Source of the DNA: CALITV01 sp964415795
GTDB taxonomy: Bacteria; UBP6; UBA1177; JAKLFG01
Reading direction: 5' to 3'
DNA length: 64,000 nucleotides
NCBI GenBank assembly: GCA_964415795.1
Contig: CAYQBN010000003.1
Coordinates: 62,001-126,000, forward strand
Shown: in pieces, positions 9,432 through 18,040 of the stretch
Layout of the letters: every line of letters begins with the position of its first letter
How positions within the stretch are numbered: the first letter of the stretch is position 1
The notes under the pieces: generated by a model
Seen by the model: the letters and a program-made list of their open reading frames with translations, nothing else
The model's database searches: none
Told to the model about the DNA's origin: nothing
Position numbers and translations under genes: made by a program

Positions 9432-10292
9432 ATGGTTGATCGAAGAATAAAAAAAACAGAAAGAAAGCAAGAAGTTATTCTTGATAATCACCTCGTTTCA
9501 ATACTTTCTACTCTTCGTGAGACTGCCGCCGCCGGACGCCTACCTCATGCCATTATTTTTTGGGGATCCTTGCCCTCGGCGAACAAAGATGCCTTCGTTG
9601 TCGATCTTGCCTTTACCCTGCTCAATATGCGCAGAAAGATAAAGCAAAGTAAATTCAGTGAACTAGCGCTATCTGGTGCAATTCCCGATTTTATTGTCCT
9701 CAGACACGATCCCGAACAGTCCAAAGAAGGCGTCACTGTTCGGCAAATCGAATCTCTTGACGAGGAGTTGCCCCTCTATCCGGTCGAGAGCGATAACCGG
9801 GTTATCTACTTGCCGAATGCAGAGCTCTTGACTCTGGGGGCTCAGAATGCTCTTCTTAAGAAGCTCGAGGAGCCCTCTCGCGAAAATTACTTCATTCTTT
9901 CTCTCTATAAGCCCCGCTTTCTTCTTCGGACCATTCTTTCTCGTTGTCTTTTGATTCATCTTCCTGCCGAAAATAAAAACGACGAAATAGACGTCGAAAA
10001 TTACCTCCCCCAAATTTCGAATCGCGAAGAGGCTCAAAAAGTCATATCAAAAATAAGAGTACTTTTTGAAACAAATCCTGCTTATGGTATTCTGGCTGTC
10101 GAGCAAATAAGGCGTATCTTAGGAGAGCCATCTCCTCTTTCTGAAGAGGAGCGCTTTTTGGCCGCCGCTCTGGCTATATCGCCCTATCATCCTTCCATTG
10201 CTTCAAAAATGATAGCACTCACCTTGAATCCTCAAAAACTTTCCTTGGATGCCCTTTTTCATTATACTTTTGTCGATGACGAAACGACTTGA
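9432..10292 (+). CDS. holB: DNA polymerase III delta' subunit-like clamp-loader protein
   Basis: The 286-residue protein resembles the AAA+ core of delta'. A degenerate P-loop region (HAIIFWGSLPSANKDAFV), VRQIESL, VIYLPNAELLTLGAQNALLKKLEEP (64-base sensor region, ~120-145) and the SRC motif (ILSRC) of clamp-loader subunits are visible. The Cys4 zinc module usual in delta' is not seen. The order holB-PSP1 gene-tatD matches the conserved holB-yaaT neighbourhood of many bacteria and supports the call. Codons here are visibly more AT-rich than in the flanking genes. Confidence 0.8.
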   Translation: MVDRRIKKTERKQEVILDNHLVSILSTLRETAAAGRLPHAIIFWGSLPSANKDAFVVDLAFTLLNMRRKIKQSKFSELALSGAIPDFIVLRHDPEQSKEGVTVRQIESLDEELPLYPVESDNRVIYLPNAELLTLGAQNALLKKLEEPSRENYFILSLYKPRFLLRTILSRCLLIHLPAENKNDEIDVENYLPQISNREEAQKVISKIRVLFETNPAYGILAVEQIRRILGEPSPLSEEERFLAAALAISPYHPSIASKMIALTLNPQKLSLDALFHYTFVDDETT

Positions 10293-10309
10293 TTAGGAGT
10301 GACAACGCT

Positions 10310-11731
10310 ATGCCCCCTAAAAAGGATATCTTGAACAGCGACGAACAGCGAGAACTGGAAGTCCTCGAAAAAACGAAGAATGAGGGATTCATTGACGAGG
10401 AACTTCCCAAGAACAAAAAGGCAGGTGCCCCCATAGCGCCGTTGGGGGGAAGTAACGCCTATTATTTCGACTATTCTGATCCTCATCCTCCTTTTGAAGA
10501 TGTTCTGCCGCTCGAATTTCAGCCGGCAGGCCGAATTTATTGGTATTACTATCCAGAGAACAAGTCTTTCTCCGATGACCGCCGTATCTCAGAGGGTGAT
10601 TTGGTCGTGGCTTATAGCGAACGCGGTCTAGAGATCGCTAAAGTTCTCCACAAGTCGGAGAACGACTACAAAAAACAGTCAAAAATAGACTTTATTAAGT
10701 ACGGGATTGTCAGAAAGGCCACAGAAGAGGATCTTCAAAAGGAGCAGCTACTTGCCAATCGTGCCAAAGATGCTTGGCGGGTCTGCGAAGACCTTAACCG
10801 TGCGCTTGGCATTACGATGAAGATTCGTAAGGTAAAGATAACGCTTGATGATTCTAAGGTGATCGTTTATTTCACGGCGCCGGGGCGCGTCGATTTTCGT
10901 GAGCTTATCAAACGACTTGCCTCGACTCTTCATCGTCGTATCGAGATGAGACAAATCGGTGTCCGTGACACGACCAAGATGATAGGTGCCATAGGACCAT
11001 GCGGTATGGAGCTTTGTTGTCGTCGGTTCCTCCATGCTTTTATGCCGGTTTCGGTCAAGATGGCGAAAGATCAGAACCTTTCTCTTAATCCCAACAAGAT
11101 ATCGGGCAATTGTGGTAGACTTTTCTGTTGCCTCTCCTACGAGAACGATCTCTACGAAGATCTGCGCAAAGATTTTCCTCGTGAAGAAATGGAGGTCACG
11201 GAACGCGACAGTGGGAGGCGTGGATTCGTCAAAAAAGTCAATGTCCTTGCCGGAACCGTCTCGGTCGTCTTTCCTTCTACGGAAAGCGAAGCCTATGAAG
11301 AGCGTCTTATACCGCGGGAACAATTTGCTAGAACAGAGCAAAATCGGTGGGTCGTACTCCCCGACGCTCCTCTTTCACCCAAAACGGCTCTCCCGGAAAA
11401 AGAGGATATGCCCCTTCCCCCTTTCCGTCCAGAAAAGGCAGATCGCGACAAAGAACGGCAAGGTGGCGGCTCCCAGCGACAACAGCCGTCAAATGAAAAA
11501 CAAAAGGAAAAACAAGATATTGGTAAGAATCAACAACCACGGCAGCAGCGTTCTTCGGAAGAACGACCATCTCACCCTCACCGTCGAGACCGCGACCGCC
11601 GTGACCGCCGCCGCTCTGACCGACGACCGCCCAATCGTTCCTCATCTGACAATGAGAGCGGAGCAGATAAAGATAAAGACAGGGAAAGCACCAATAAAAA
11701 AACAGGCGGGGAAAAACCGCCAACTCAATGA
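10310..11731 (+). CDS. PSP1-domain protein, RicT/YaaT-like, with long basic tail
   Basis: The start at 10310 has AGGAG 10 bases upstream; an alternative TTG at 10289 overlaps the holB stop. The PSP1 core (~90-325) keeps the Cys clusters GPCGMELCC and GNCGRLFCC, which in Bacillus RicT bind a 4Fe-4S cluster within the Ric complex affecting RNA processing. The total of 473 residues is far above the usual ~275. The extra C-terminal ~120 residues are low-complexity and charged, rich in Arg/Asp and Gln/Lys (RRDRDRRDRRRSDRR), suggesting RNA or ribosome contact. holB lies upstream and tatD overlaps downstream. Confidence 0.85.
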   Translation: MPPKKDILNSDEQRELEVLEKTKNEGFIDEELPKNKKAGAPIAPLGGSNAYYFDYSDPHPPFEDVLPLEFQPAGRIYWYYYPENKSFSDDRRISEGDLVVAYSERGLEIAKVLHKSENDYKKQSKIDFIKYGIVRKATEEDLQKEQLLANRAKDAWRVCEDLNRALGITMKIRKVKITLDDSKVIVYFTAPGRVDFRELIKRLASTLHRRIEMRQIGVRDTTKMIGAIGPCGMELCCRRFLHAFMPVSVKMAKDQNLSLNPNKISGNCGRLFCCLSYENDLYEDLRKDFPREEMEVTERDSGRRGFVKKVNVLAGTVSVVFPSTESEAYEERLIPREQFARTEQNRWVVLPDAPLSPKTALPEKEDMPLPPFRPEKADRDKERQGGGSQRQQPSNEKQKEKQDIGKNQQPRQQRSSEERPSHPHRRDRDRRDRRRSDRRPPNRSSSDNESGADKDKDRESTNKKTGGEKPPTQ

Positions 11732-12510
11732 CTCTCGTAGACACCCATGCCCATCTTATATCGCTCGTTACCGGAAAACGGCTTTCTTTTTCTACCCTCT
11801 TCGACGAGATGCATGATGCCGGAGTAAAGGCCTGTTTCAATGTGCTCCTTTCAGGCACCGAGGCTTCTCATCTCTCCTCCCTTGGCGAAATACACCTCGA
11901 GAAAGGGATTATTATCCGTCATATCGCTGGAATACACCCCCACGATGCAGCGAAATGGAACGGCGACGATCGCTGGATACGCAACCTTACCAACGAGATC
12001 ATCGCCGTTGGCGAAATAGGCATGGATCTTCATTACCGTTTTTCTCCGGAAGACACACAGGTATCGGTATGTCGCCGTATGGTACGACTTGCCCTCGATA
12101 TCGGAAAACCGATCGTCATTCACGGGAGAAAGGCTGAGGAATGGGTCATCGCGATTCTCGACGAGTTCCCGGCCATCGGTGAGCGTGTCCTCTTTCACTG
12201 CTATACCGGCTCATCCGAGACGGCACGCAAGATATTCGACCGAGGATGGTCGATTGGGATTACCGGCATCGTCACTTTTCCTCAAGCCGATGATATTCGT
12301 GAGATCGTTCGCATGGCACCGCCGGGGCAAATCTGCTTCGAGACCGATTCCCCCTACCTCGCGCCGGTTCCTCACCGCGGGAAGGTGAACCGCCCCGCCT
12401 ATGTGGCCGATATTTATCGGTTTGTTTCCGTCTTCACCGGTATTCCACTCGAAGAATGGGAGCGACGGGCCGAACAGTGTGTCCGGAGGGTATTTGGTGA
12501 TGTCTTCTAG
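11728..12510 (+). CDS. tatD: TatD-family metal-dependent deoxyribonuclease
   Basis: Metal-dependent hydrolase of the TIM-barrel TatD family (3'-5' DNA exonuclease activity is known for E. coli TatD). Motifs: DTHAHL at the N-terminus, GEIGMDLHYRF, IHGRKAEEW, FHCYTGS and CFETDSPYLAPVPHRGKVN. At 260 residues it is full length. The ATG overlaps the previous stop (ATGA), and the next gene starts 11 bases inside this one, so the holB-ricT-tatD-dehydratase string is probably one transcript. Confidence 0.93.
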   Translation: MTLVDTHAHLISLVTGKRLSFSTLFDEMHDAGVKACFNVLLSGTEASHLSSLGEIHLEKGIIIRHIAGIHPHDAAKWNGDDRWIRNLTNEIIAVGEIGMDLHYRFSPEDTQVSVCRRMVRLALDIGKPIVIHGRKAEEWVIAILDEFPAIGERVLFHCYTGSSETARKIFDRGWSIGITGIVTFPQADDIREIVRMAPPGQICFETDSPYLAPVPHRGKVNRPAYVADIYRFVSVFTGIPLEEWERRAEQCVRRVFGDVF

Positions 12511-13534
12511 GAGAAAACGGCGACTCGGCTTCACGACGACGATACCAGTGGAAGCTGTGCTTGCCGCTGGTTACCAGCCCGTTGACCTCAACAATGTCTT
12601 CATTACTGATCCCGAAGCGGCGGTACTGGTCGAAGAGGCCGAGATCGTCGGATTTCCTCGCAGTTCCTGTGCATGGATAAAGGGCATTCATGCCGCGGTC
12701 AAAAAGATGCAGGCCTCGGCACATCCGCTTGATGTGTTCGTCGCGGTCACCGAAGGCGACTGCTCGAACGCCCGTGTCCTCAAGGAGATCATCGAGAACT
12801 CAACGAGGCTTCCTACCTGTCTTTTCTCCTATCCGCAGAGCCGCTCTTCCCGTTCCTTACGGTCAGAGATCTCTCGGTTTTCTTCGTTTCTCGGCACCAC
12901 CCCTGAAGCGACTGAAAAGGTACGCCGAGATCTTCGCCCGATCCGGAGAATGCTCGAGCGCTTTGACGAACTTTCATGGCGCCATCCGGGACTCATATCA
13001 GGATTGGAAAACCATCTCATCTTGGTAAGCGCATCGGATTTCGGAGGAAATCTGACGGATTACCAAGAGAGAGTCCGCACAGCGCTCAGCAATGCCGAAA
13101 AACGCCTTTCATCGGGGAAAAGGAAACGGTGCGACAAACCGCTCGCCTACCTCGGTGTGCCGCCGATATTCGACCTCTACTCGTTCCTCGAGGAAAAGGG
13201 GGCTATCGTTGTCTTCAACGAGATGCAACGCGAATTCGCGATGCTCGGCGAACACAAGGATATCACCGCGCAGTATCTCGCCTATTCCTACCCCTACTCT
13301 GCCGAATACCGTTTCTCGAAAGCGATCGGCGAGATACAAAGACGCGGGGTGATCGGTATCATCCACTATGTTCAGTCCTTTTGCCACCGGCAACTGGAGG
13401 ATATCATTCTTCGCCGAATGCTCAAAGAGGCCGGGATCTCTCTGCCGGTGCTCACGCTGGAGGGCGACAAGCCGCAGAGGGAACTCGACGGGCGCCAGAA
13501 GACCCGCCTTGAAGCGTTCATAGAGACGCTGTGA
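12500..13534 (+). CDS. 2-hydroxyacyl-CoA dehydratase D-component-like Fe-S protein (COG1775 type)
   Basis: The start at 12500 has GGAGG 10 bases upstream. The 344-residue product matches the HgdB/YjiM-like family: Cys in FPRSSCAW (~55), TEGDCSNA (~90) and HYVQSFCHRQLED (~305) are the likely cluster ligands. The family includes 2-hydroxyglutaryl-CoA dehydratase subunits and double-cubane Fe-S reductases. No partner subunit and no ATPase activator (HgdC type) is beside it, so the substrate is unknown and a stand-alone redox role is as likely as dehydration. Confidence 0.8.
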   Translation: MSSRRKRRLGFTTTIPVEAVLAAGYQPVDLNNVFITDPEAAVLVEEAEIVGFPRSSCAWIKGIHAAVKKMQASAHPLDVFVAVTEGDCSNARVLKEIIENSTRLPTCLFSYPQSRSSRSLRSEISRFSSFLGTTPEATEKVRRDLRPIRRMLERFDELSWRHPGLISGLENHLILVSASDFGGNLTDYQERVRTALSNAEKRLSSGKRKRCDKPLAYLGVPPIFDLYSFLEEKGAIVVFNEMQREFAMLGEHKDITAQYLAYSYPYSAEYRFSKAIGEIQRRGVIGIIHYVQSFCHRQLEDIILRRMLKEAGISLPVLTLEGDKPQRELDGRQKTRLEAFIETL

Positions 13535-13543
13535 ATTAGGTTT

Positions 13544-15190
13544 TCACCACGACCAAGACACACCCAGACCATAATATGTGCCTTGTTGTCCAGTAGGAAG
13601 ATTTTGAGCGAAGACTATTGGATAAACCACAAATTGTGCGCCATCTTTTTCCCATATTCTTTTTTTTAGCTTTTCATTTTCGCTGTCAGCGTAAACGGGA
13701 ACTCGGATTAAACTAAATATCCAGAACACTCCGTCAAGAACAGCTCCACCGATAATGAGACCAAGTGCTAAAGTAGGGTCCTCGGCAAAAAGTCCTCCTA
13801 CCCACATTCCTACGCCAGCCCATTGCCCGAGAAGGGCTGCGACCCCCCCTCCAACATCTCCCTGTATGAAAGAGCCTATGCCTCCGATATTCAATAGCCC
13901 CCCTATAAAGAAATTGGCACAAAAAGGACCGGCCACTGGGACCTTTTGTGTTTCGTAAAGCAGAAGTTTTTCCGTTTCGCTCATCCCCGAACGATGGCTC
14001 TCTTTTTTTTCTTCTACTTGGAGTTTTTCTTTAGGTTCTTCATTCTTGAAAGAAGAGGGCTCTTCGCGAGAAGGAGAAATTGAAGAGGTAGCGTTTATTG
14101 TCCTACAAGCAAAAGCAAACCCTGAATTGCATGCGGCCAGAAGATCTTCGGGAAAGCTAGAGATGCTCTTTGTGCAGCTATCTCCTCTTCCCCACAAGGG
14201 GGCCGTATTTTGACAAATTGCTCCCGTGCTAAAGAGAACGGCCTTATCTAAAAATTCTTGTGATCGAGCAATTTCTTTCTCGCCTCCTTCTCCCTTGTAC
14301 CACATCTCCGCTAGGGAAAGACACGCTCCCGGTATATTTGAGGAGCAGGCCTTTGAAAAAAGTTCTCGAGCCTTAGGCAGATTAACGGGGCCGCCGTCAC
14401 CTTTCCTGAATAACCTTGCCAATTCATAGCAGGAAGAAACGTTCTTGAGTTCGCATCCTTTCGAATATGCCTCTCTGGCTTTTGCGATATTCTTTTCTCC
14501 TCCGATTCCTTCTTGCCAGAACGAACCTATAAGAAAGCAACCTATTCCATCGTTTCTCTTACATGCCTGTTCCGCCAATTCCTTTGCACGAACATGGTCT
14601 TGCGGCCCGCCCCAGCCCTCTCGCCACATAAGACTTTCGTAAACACAACCTCTCTCATCTTGTCTGTTGCACGCCTCACCGAAAAGCCCTTTCGCCTTTG
14701 CCGTATCAACGAGGCCGCCGTCTCCCATTAAATACATTATTCCTAATGTAACATAGCCGACAGTAAAAACTTGCGAAGGAACATCTTGGTTGTTCTGAAG
14801 AAACATTTGTTCAATGTTCTTTTCGATGGCTATGGTTTTTTCCAGCAAGGCGCGAGCCCTATAAGGATCCTTAGGCCCCCCGGACCCCCTTATACACATG
14901 TTTGCCAAATGGAAGCACCCCATGAATTCATCCAGGTCACAGGCTTTCTCAAAATATCCTCGTGCCTTTGGAAAATCTTGGGGCCCTCCTTCGCCGTTGT
15001 ACCAAGAAGATCCGAGCATGAGGCAGGAAGTTGCGGCAACAATTTTATCATCTTTTTTATCGCAAAGAACTTCCAACTCTGACCTGTTCAGTTTTTGTAG
15101 ATTCTGTATGTTCTGAGCAGAAGATACGCTGGGGAAAAAGAATAAGGCAACCCCAATAATGATGGTGGTGTCAAGAAGTTTTTTTCTCAT
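13544..15190 (-). CDS. Secreted Cys-rich Sel1-repeat protein with hydrophobic Gly-rich C-terminus
   Basis: Start at 15190 with GGAG upstream; a signal peptide ending near SSAQN. About nine Sel1-like repeats of ~36 residues (GEGGPQDFPKARGYFEKAC type) carry two Cys each, as in the Helicobacter Hcp family where the pair forms a disulfide. A low-complexity linker (EEPSSFKNEEPKEKLQVEEKKE) follows. The C-terminal ~130 residues contain Gly-rich hydrophobic segments (GGLLNIGGIGSFIQGD) that recall the P13 family of spirochete membrane proteins; that link is a guess. Its first 20 bases overlap mpl. It is clearly more AT-rich than its neighbours, which hints at transfer. Confidence 0.85.
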   Translation of the reverse strand: MRKKLLDTTIIIGVALFFFPSVSSAQNIQNLQKLNRSELEVLCDKKDDKIVAATSCLMLGSSWYNGEGGPQDFPKARGYFEKACDLDEFMGCFHLANMCIRGSGGPKDPYRARALLEKTIAIEKNIEQMFLQNNQDVPSQVFTVGYVTLGIMYLMGDGGLVDTAKAKGLFGEACNRQDERGCVYESLMWREGWGGPQDHVRAKELAEQACKRNDGIGCFLIGSFWQEGIGGEKNIAKAREAYSKGCELKNVSSCYELARLFRKGDGGPVNLPKARELFSKACSSNIPGACLSLAEMWYKGEGGEKEIARSQEFLDKAVLFSTGAICQNTAPLWGRGDSCTKSISSFPEDLLAACNSGFAFACRTINATSSISPSREEPSSFKNEEPKEKLQVEEKKESHRSGMSETEKLLLYETQKVPVAGPFCANFFIGGLLNIGGIGSFIQGDVGGGVAALLGQWAGVGMWVGGLFAEDPTLALGLIIGGAVLDGVFWIFSLIRVPVYADSENEKLKKRIWEKDGAQFVVYPIVFAQNLPTGQQGTYYGLGVSWSW

Positions 15191-16625
15191 GACCTTCTCC
15201 AACCCTCGTCTGAAGATACGGTACCAGTTTCCCGAAGAAGCCGCCGAAGCCGCCGTTGGACATGACGATGACGACGCTCTCTTTATTGGCCTCGGTGCGA
15301 AGCGCATCGATTATCTGGTCGACTTCGGGCGTAAAACGCGCCGCGGGGTAGCCTTTCAGACGATTAATGGCGGCGCAGAGCCGTTCCGGGTTGAACTTCT
15401 CCTCTTCGGAAAGACCACTGGTCTTCGCCGGCTTGCCGATGAAGAAGAGATCCGCCTCGGTGAAGATGCGGGCGTATTCTTCCTCGAAGATGTTCCGCGC
15501 ATTGGTGTTGGTCGCCGGATCGAACACGACGATGTAGCGTTTGGCGCCGAATAGTTCTCGGAACGAGGCGAAGGTATACCGGACCGCCGTCGGATGGTGG
15601 GCAAAGTCGCTGTAGACCGGTGCGCCGTTCAGGAGACCGAGATATTCCTGCCGCCGCTTCACCCCGTGCAGTCCCCGGATTGCCGCACTCACCTCGGGCG
15701 AAGAAAGGTCGAAACCTTCGATATGGAGGAACGCGCAGAGTGCGCCGAGGTTCATGAGGTTCTGCTCGCCGAAGAGCGGGCTCTCGAATTCTGGGGTCTC
15801 CCACTCCCCTACCCTCACCCGGAAGGTCATGAAGCGGCCACGATTCCCTGTCCGGCGCACGAAAAGATCGGCCGCGGGATCGCCTGCCGCGTAGGTGAAG
15901 AAAAGTTCGCGCGGGAAGAGTGTCAAGAGTCTTCGATTGTTGGGAAAATCGATATTGAGAATGCATTTCTTTTTTATGATAGCGGTGAACTTGCGGAAAC
16001 TCTCGAATATCGCATCGAGCGAGGCGTAAATGTCGGCGTGATCGAACTCTATCGAGGTGACGATACCGATATCGGGGCGGTAATGGAGGAACTTGGGCCC
16101 CTTATCGAAGAACGCAGTGTCGTATTCGTCCCCCTCGATGACGAAGTAACCATTCTTTTCGAATGCGGCATTGGTCATCGAGAAGAGCGGGATGCCGCCG
16201 ATCATGTAGGATGGCCTGCGTCCCAGCGCGGCGAGCATCTCGGCGATAAGGGTCGTCGTCGTCGTCTTGCCATGCGTTCCCGCCACAACGACACTCGTGT
16301 GGCCCGGTATCAAGAACTCCTCGAGGAATGAAGGCATCGAATAGTACGGAATGCCGCATGAGAGGATGTACGCCGCTTCGGGGCTTTTCCCTGACAAAGC
16401 ATTGCCCACAACGACGAGGTCGGGTTTCTCCCGTTCTATGAGCGGAATGGTCTCGGTAAGCGGATGTTCGGCTATCCCCGCTTCCCGAAGCGCATCGCTC
16501 ACCGGAGGATAGTAGGCAAAATCCGTCCCGATGACACGGGCACCGAGCCGTTGCGCGAAAAGTGCGGCAGAGCTTACTCCGGTACCGCAAATCCGGACGA
16601 AGAGAACTATCTTATTGTTCAGCAT
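15171..16625 (-). CDS. mpl: UDP-MurNAc:L-Ala-gamma-D-Glu-meso-DAP ligase (Mpl)
   Basis: Reattaches recycled murein tripeptide to UDP-MurNAc. A Mur-ligase fold of 484 residues: N-terminal ICGTGVSSAAL nucleotide loop, AGTHGKTTTTTLIAEML ATP loop, the Mpl-type EGDEYDTAFFDKGPKFLHYRP, and DFAHHPTAV. The EGDEYDTAFFDK signature favours Mpl over MurC. The start at 16625 has no visible Shine-Dalgarno site and lies 10 bases after the upstream stop, so it likely depends on translation of the upstream barrel gene. It implies meso-DAP peptidoglycan. Confidence 0.9.
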   Translation of the reverse strand: MLNNKIVLFVRICGTGVSSAALFAQRLGARVIGTDFAYYPPVSDALREAGIAEHPLTETIPLIEREKPDLVVVGNALSGKSPEAAYILSCGIPYYSMPSFLEEFLIPGHTSVVVAGTHGKTTTTTLIAEMLAALGRRPSYMIGGIPLFSMTNAAFEKNGYFVIEGDEYDTAFFDKGPKFLHYRPDIGIVTSIEFDHADIYASLDAIFESFRKFTAIIKKKCILNIDFPNNRRLLTLFPRELFFTYAAGDPAADLFVRRTGNRGRFMTFRVRVGEWETPEFESPLFGEQNLMNLGALCAFLHIEGFDLSSPEVSAAIRGLHGVKRRQEYLGLLNGAPVYSDFAHHPTAVRYTFASFRELFGAKRYIVVFDPATNTNARNIFEEEYARIFTEADLFFIGKPAKTSGLSEEEKFNPERLCAAINRLKGYPAARFTPEVDQIIDALRTEANKESVVIVMSNGGFGGFFGKLVPYLQTRVGEGHEKKTS

Positions 16626-16635
16626 GGGAGAAAGC

Positions 16636-17955
16636 TTAGAACCGACCCGAGAGGTAAGCTCCCCACCCCACGAGCACATTGGCCTCGGTGAGTATGCGTC
16701 CGCCCGAACGCTGATCGACCACCGAAGCGCCCATCCACGGCGTTTCCTCTGAATCTATCCCGGGGATGAAGCCCGGTTCCTGCGTGGTTCCGTCGTTGCG
16801 CGCCGCCGACAGGTAATGTTTGTGACGATAAGCGACCGAGGTGTATCCGCCGAATTGGAAGTACTGGGCTATCCGGAAGTTCATCTTGAAAAGGAAGGCG
16901 GCGGTAAAATAAGGATCTTCCATTGGGAGAATGTGGTAGTACTTGTCTTCTGTGGCTGGAAGAACCCATCCATACTTCGAGGTGCTCGGATCTATGTCGT
17001 CATAGATCCAGCGGGCATCGGTGATGTAGTTGTAGTTGTTGCCTCGGGTCGAGTAGGAAAGGCCGAGATCGAGACGGAAGAATATCTTGTGTCCCTTTTC
17101 AAGATTTTCGAAAGCAATGAGGTCAGTTCCCGTATTGAGGGTAAATTCGTGCCGCGGCTTGATGATAAGTGAATTTGCCGAGGGGACCGTGAGGTGCGCG
17201 AGCACCTGCATATAGGGCTCGGCTACCTCGTAGCGTTTGGCGACTGCGGTACGGATATCGAACGCAAAGAGTCCTTCACCTACTCCCTTGTCGCTCGTGT
17301 CGGCGGTAACGATGCTTCCCGTGTTGTCGATGGTGTTCATCCCTTTGGGCGTTTTCACCGATGCCGTTGGGAAAAAGGCCTTGAATCCGAGCAACCATGA
17401 GAAGGCATCCTTTCCACGCTCCTGATTGAACGGCGCCCACTGAATCCCCACTCCGATGTCGCCCACGCCGATGCCGTGGGTGTAGGAAAGGTTTCCTGCG
17501 TCGGGGAAGAGGTCCTGCTCGATGAGGCTGTACTCGCGCGGTACCGCGTTGCCTTGCGCGTCGAGATCGTAGTTCTCGAGAAGAAGCCGGTATGCATCCT
17601 TGAGCACTATCGGGACATCAACCGATATCGAAAGATCGTGGTAGAGCCCTATCTCAGAAGCGATGAGCAGTTCGCGCAAATAACGTATCTCGGGATTCCC
17701 CTTGTACTCGAGCGTTTCGACACGACGGCTCTCTGTGGTGTAGTAGAGTTGGCCATTGTCGTCCTCATAGGTTTCCGGAAGCGTATTGTATTCCCGTTTA
17801 AGATTCGAGAATTCGTGGGTGTTCCGATAAGATATGTTGAGATTGAAGTCGAACGGATTGTTCTTGTCGAACGAATCGGCCACCTCGGTCACTTCCGCGG
17901 CCGAGAGCGCCTCTACGATCCCCATAACGGCAAAGAGAATAACGACACTTCTCAT
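16636..17955 (-). CDS. Outer-membrane beta-barrel protein, unknown family
   Basis: A signal peptide (MRSVVILFAVMGIVEALSAA) leads into ~415 residues of alternating amphipathic strands rich in Tyr, Asp and Gly (GIGVGDIGVGIQWAP, KIFFRLDLGLSYS), ending in Phe, the usual last residue of outer-membrane proteins. Gene length and strand pattern resemble transporter-like or FadL/OmpP1-like barrels of ~14-18 strands; no specific family is recognised. It heads a transcript with mpl and the Sel1 gene. Confidence 0.75.
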   Translation of the reverse strand: MRSVVILFAVMGIVEALSAAEVTEVADSFDKNNPFDFNLNISYRNTHEFSNLKREYNTLPETYEDDNGQLYYTTESRRVETLEYKGNPEIRYLRELLIASEIGLYHDLSISVDVPIVLKDAYRLLLENYDLDAQGNAVPREYSLIEQDLFPDAGNLSYTHGIGVGDIGVGIQWAPFNQERGKDAFSWLLGFKAFFPTASVKTPKGMNTIDNTGSIVTADTSDKGVGEGLFAFDIRTAVAKRYEVAEPYMQVLAHLTVPSANSLIIKPRHEFTLNTGTDLIAFENLEKGHKIFFRLDLGLSYSTRGNNYNYITDARWIYDDIDPSTSKYGWVLPATEDKYYHILPMEDPYFTAAFLFKMNFRIAQYFQFGGYTSVAYRHKHYLSAARNDGTTQEPGFIPGIDSEETPWMGASVVDQRSGGRILTEANVLVGWGAYLSGRF

Positions 17956-17986
17956 GGAACGATCTCCCCTAACTTCAAGTTGCTTC

Positions 17987-18016
17987 AGTATATGGAAAGA
18001 GAATCGGCGAAGTCAA
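17987..18016 (-). promoter_or_regulatory. Predicted promoter of the barrel-mpl-Sel1 operon
   Basis: On the minus strand TTGACT (18016-18011), an 18-base spacer and TATACT (17992-17987) precede the barrel gene start by 31 bases. This would separate the three-gene transcript from the lipoprotein operon upstream. Confidence 0.5.
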
Positions 18017-18040
18017 GGTTACGATGCACATCGTCTTTTG

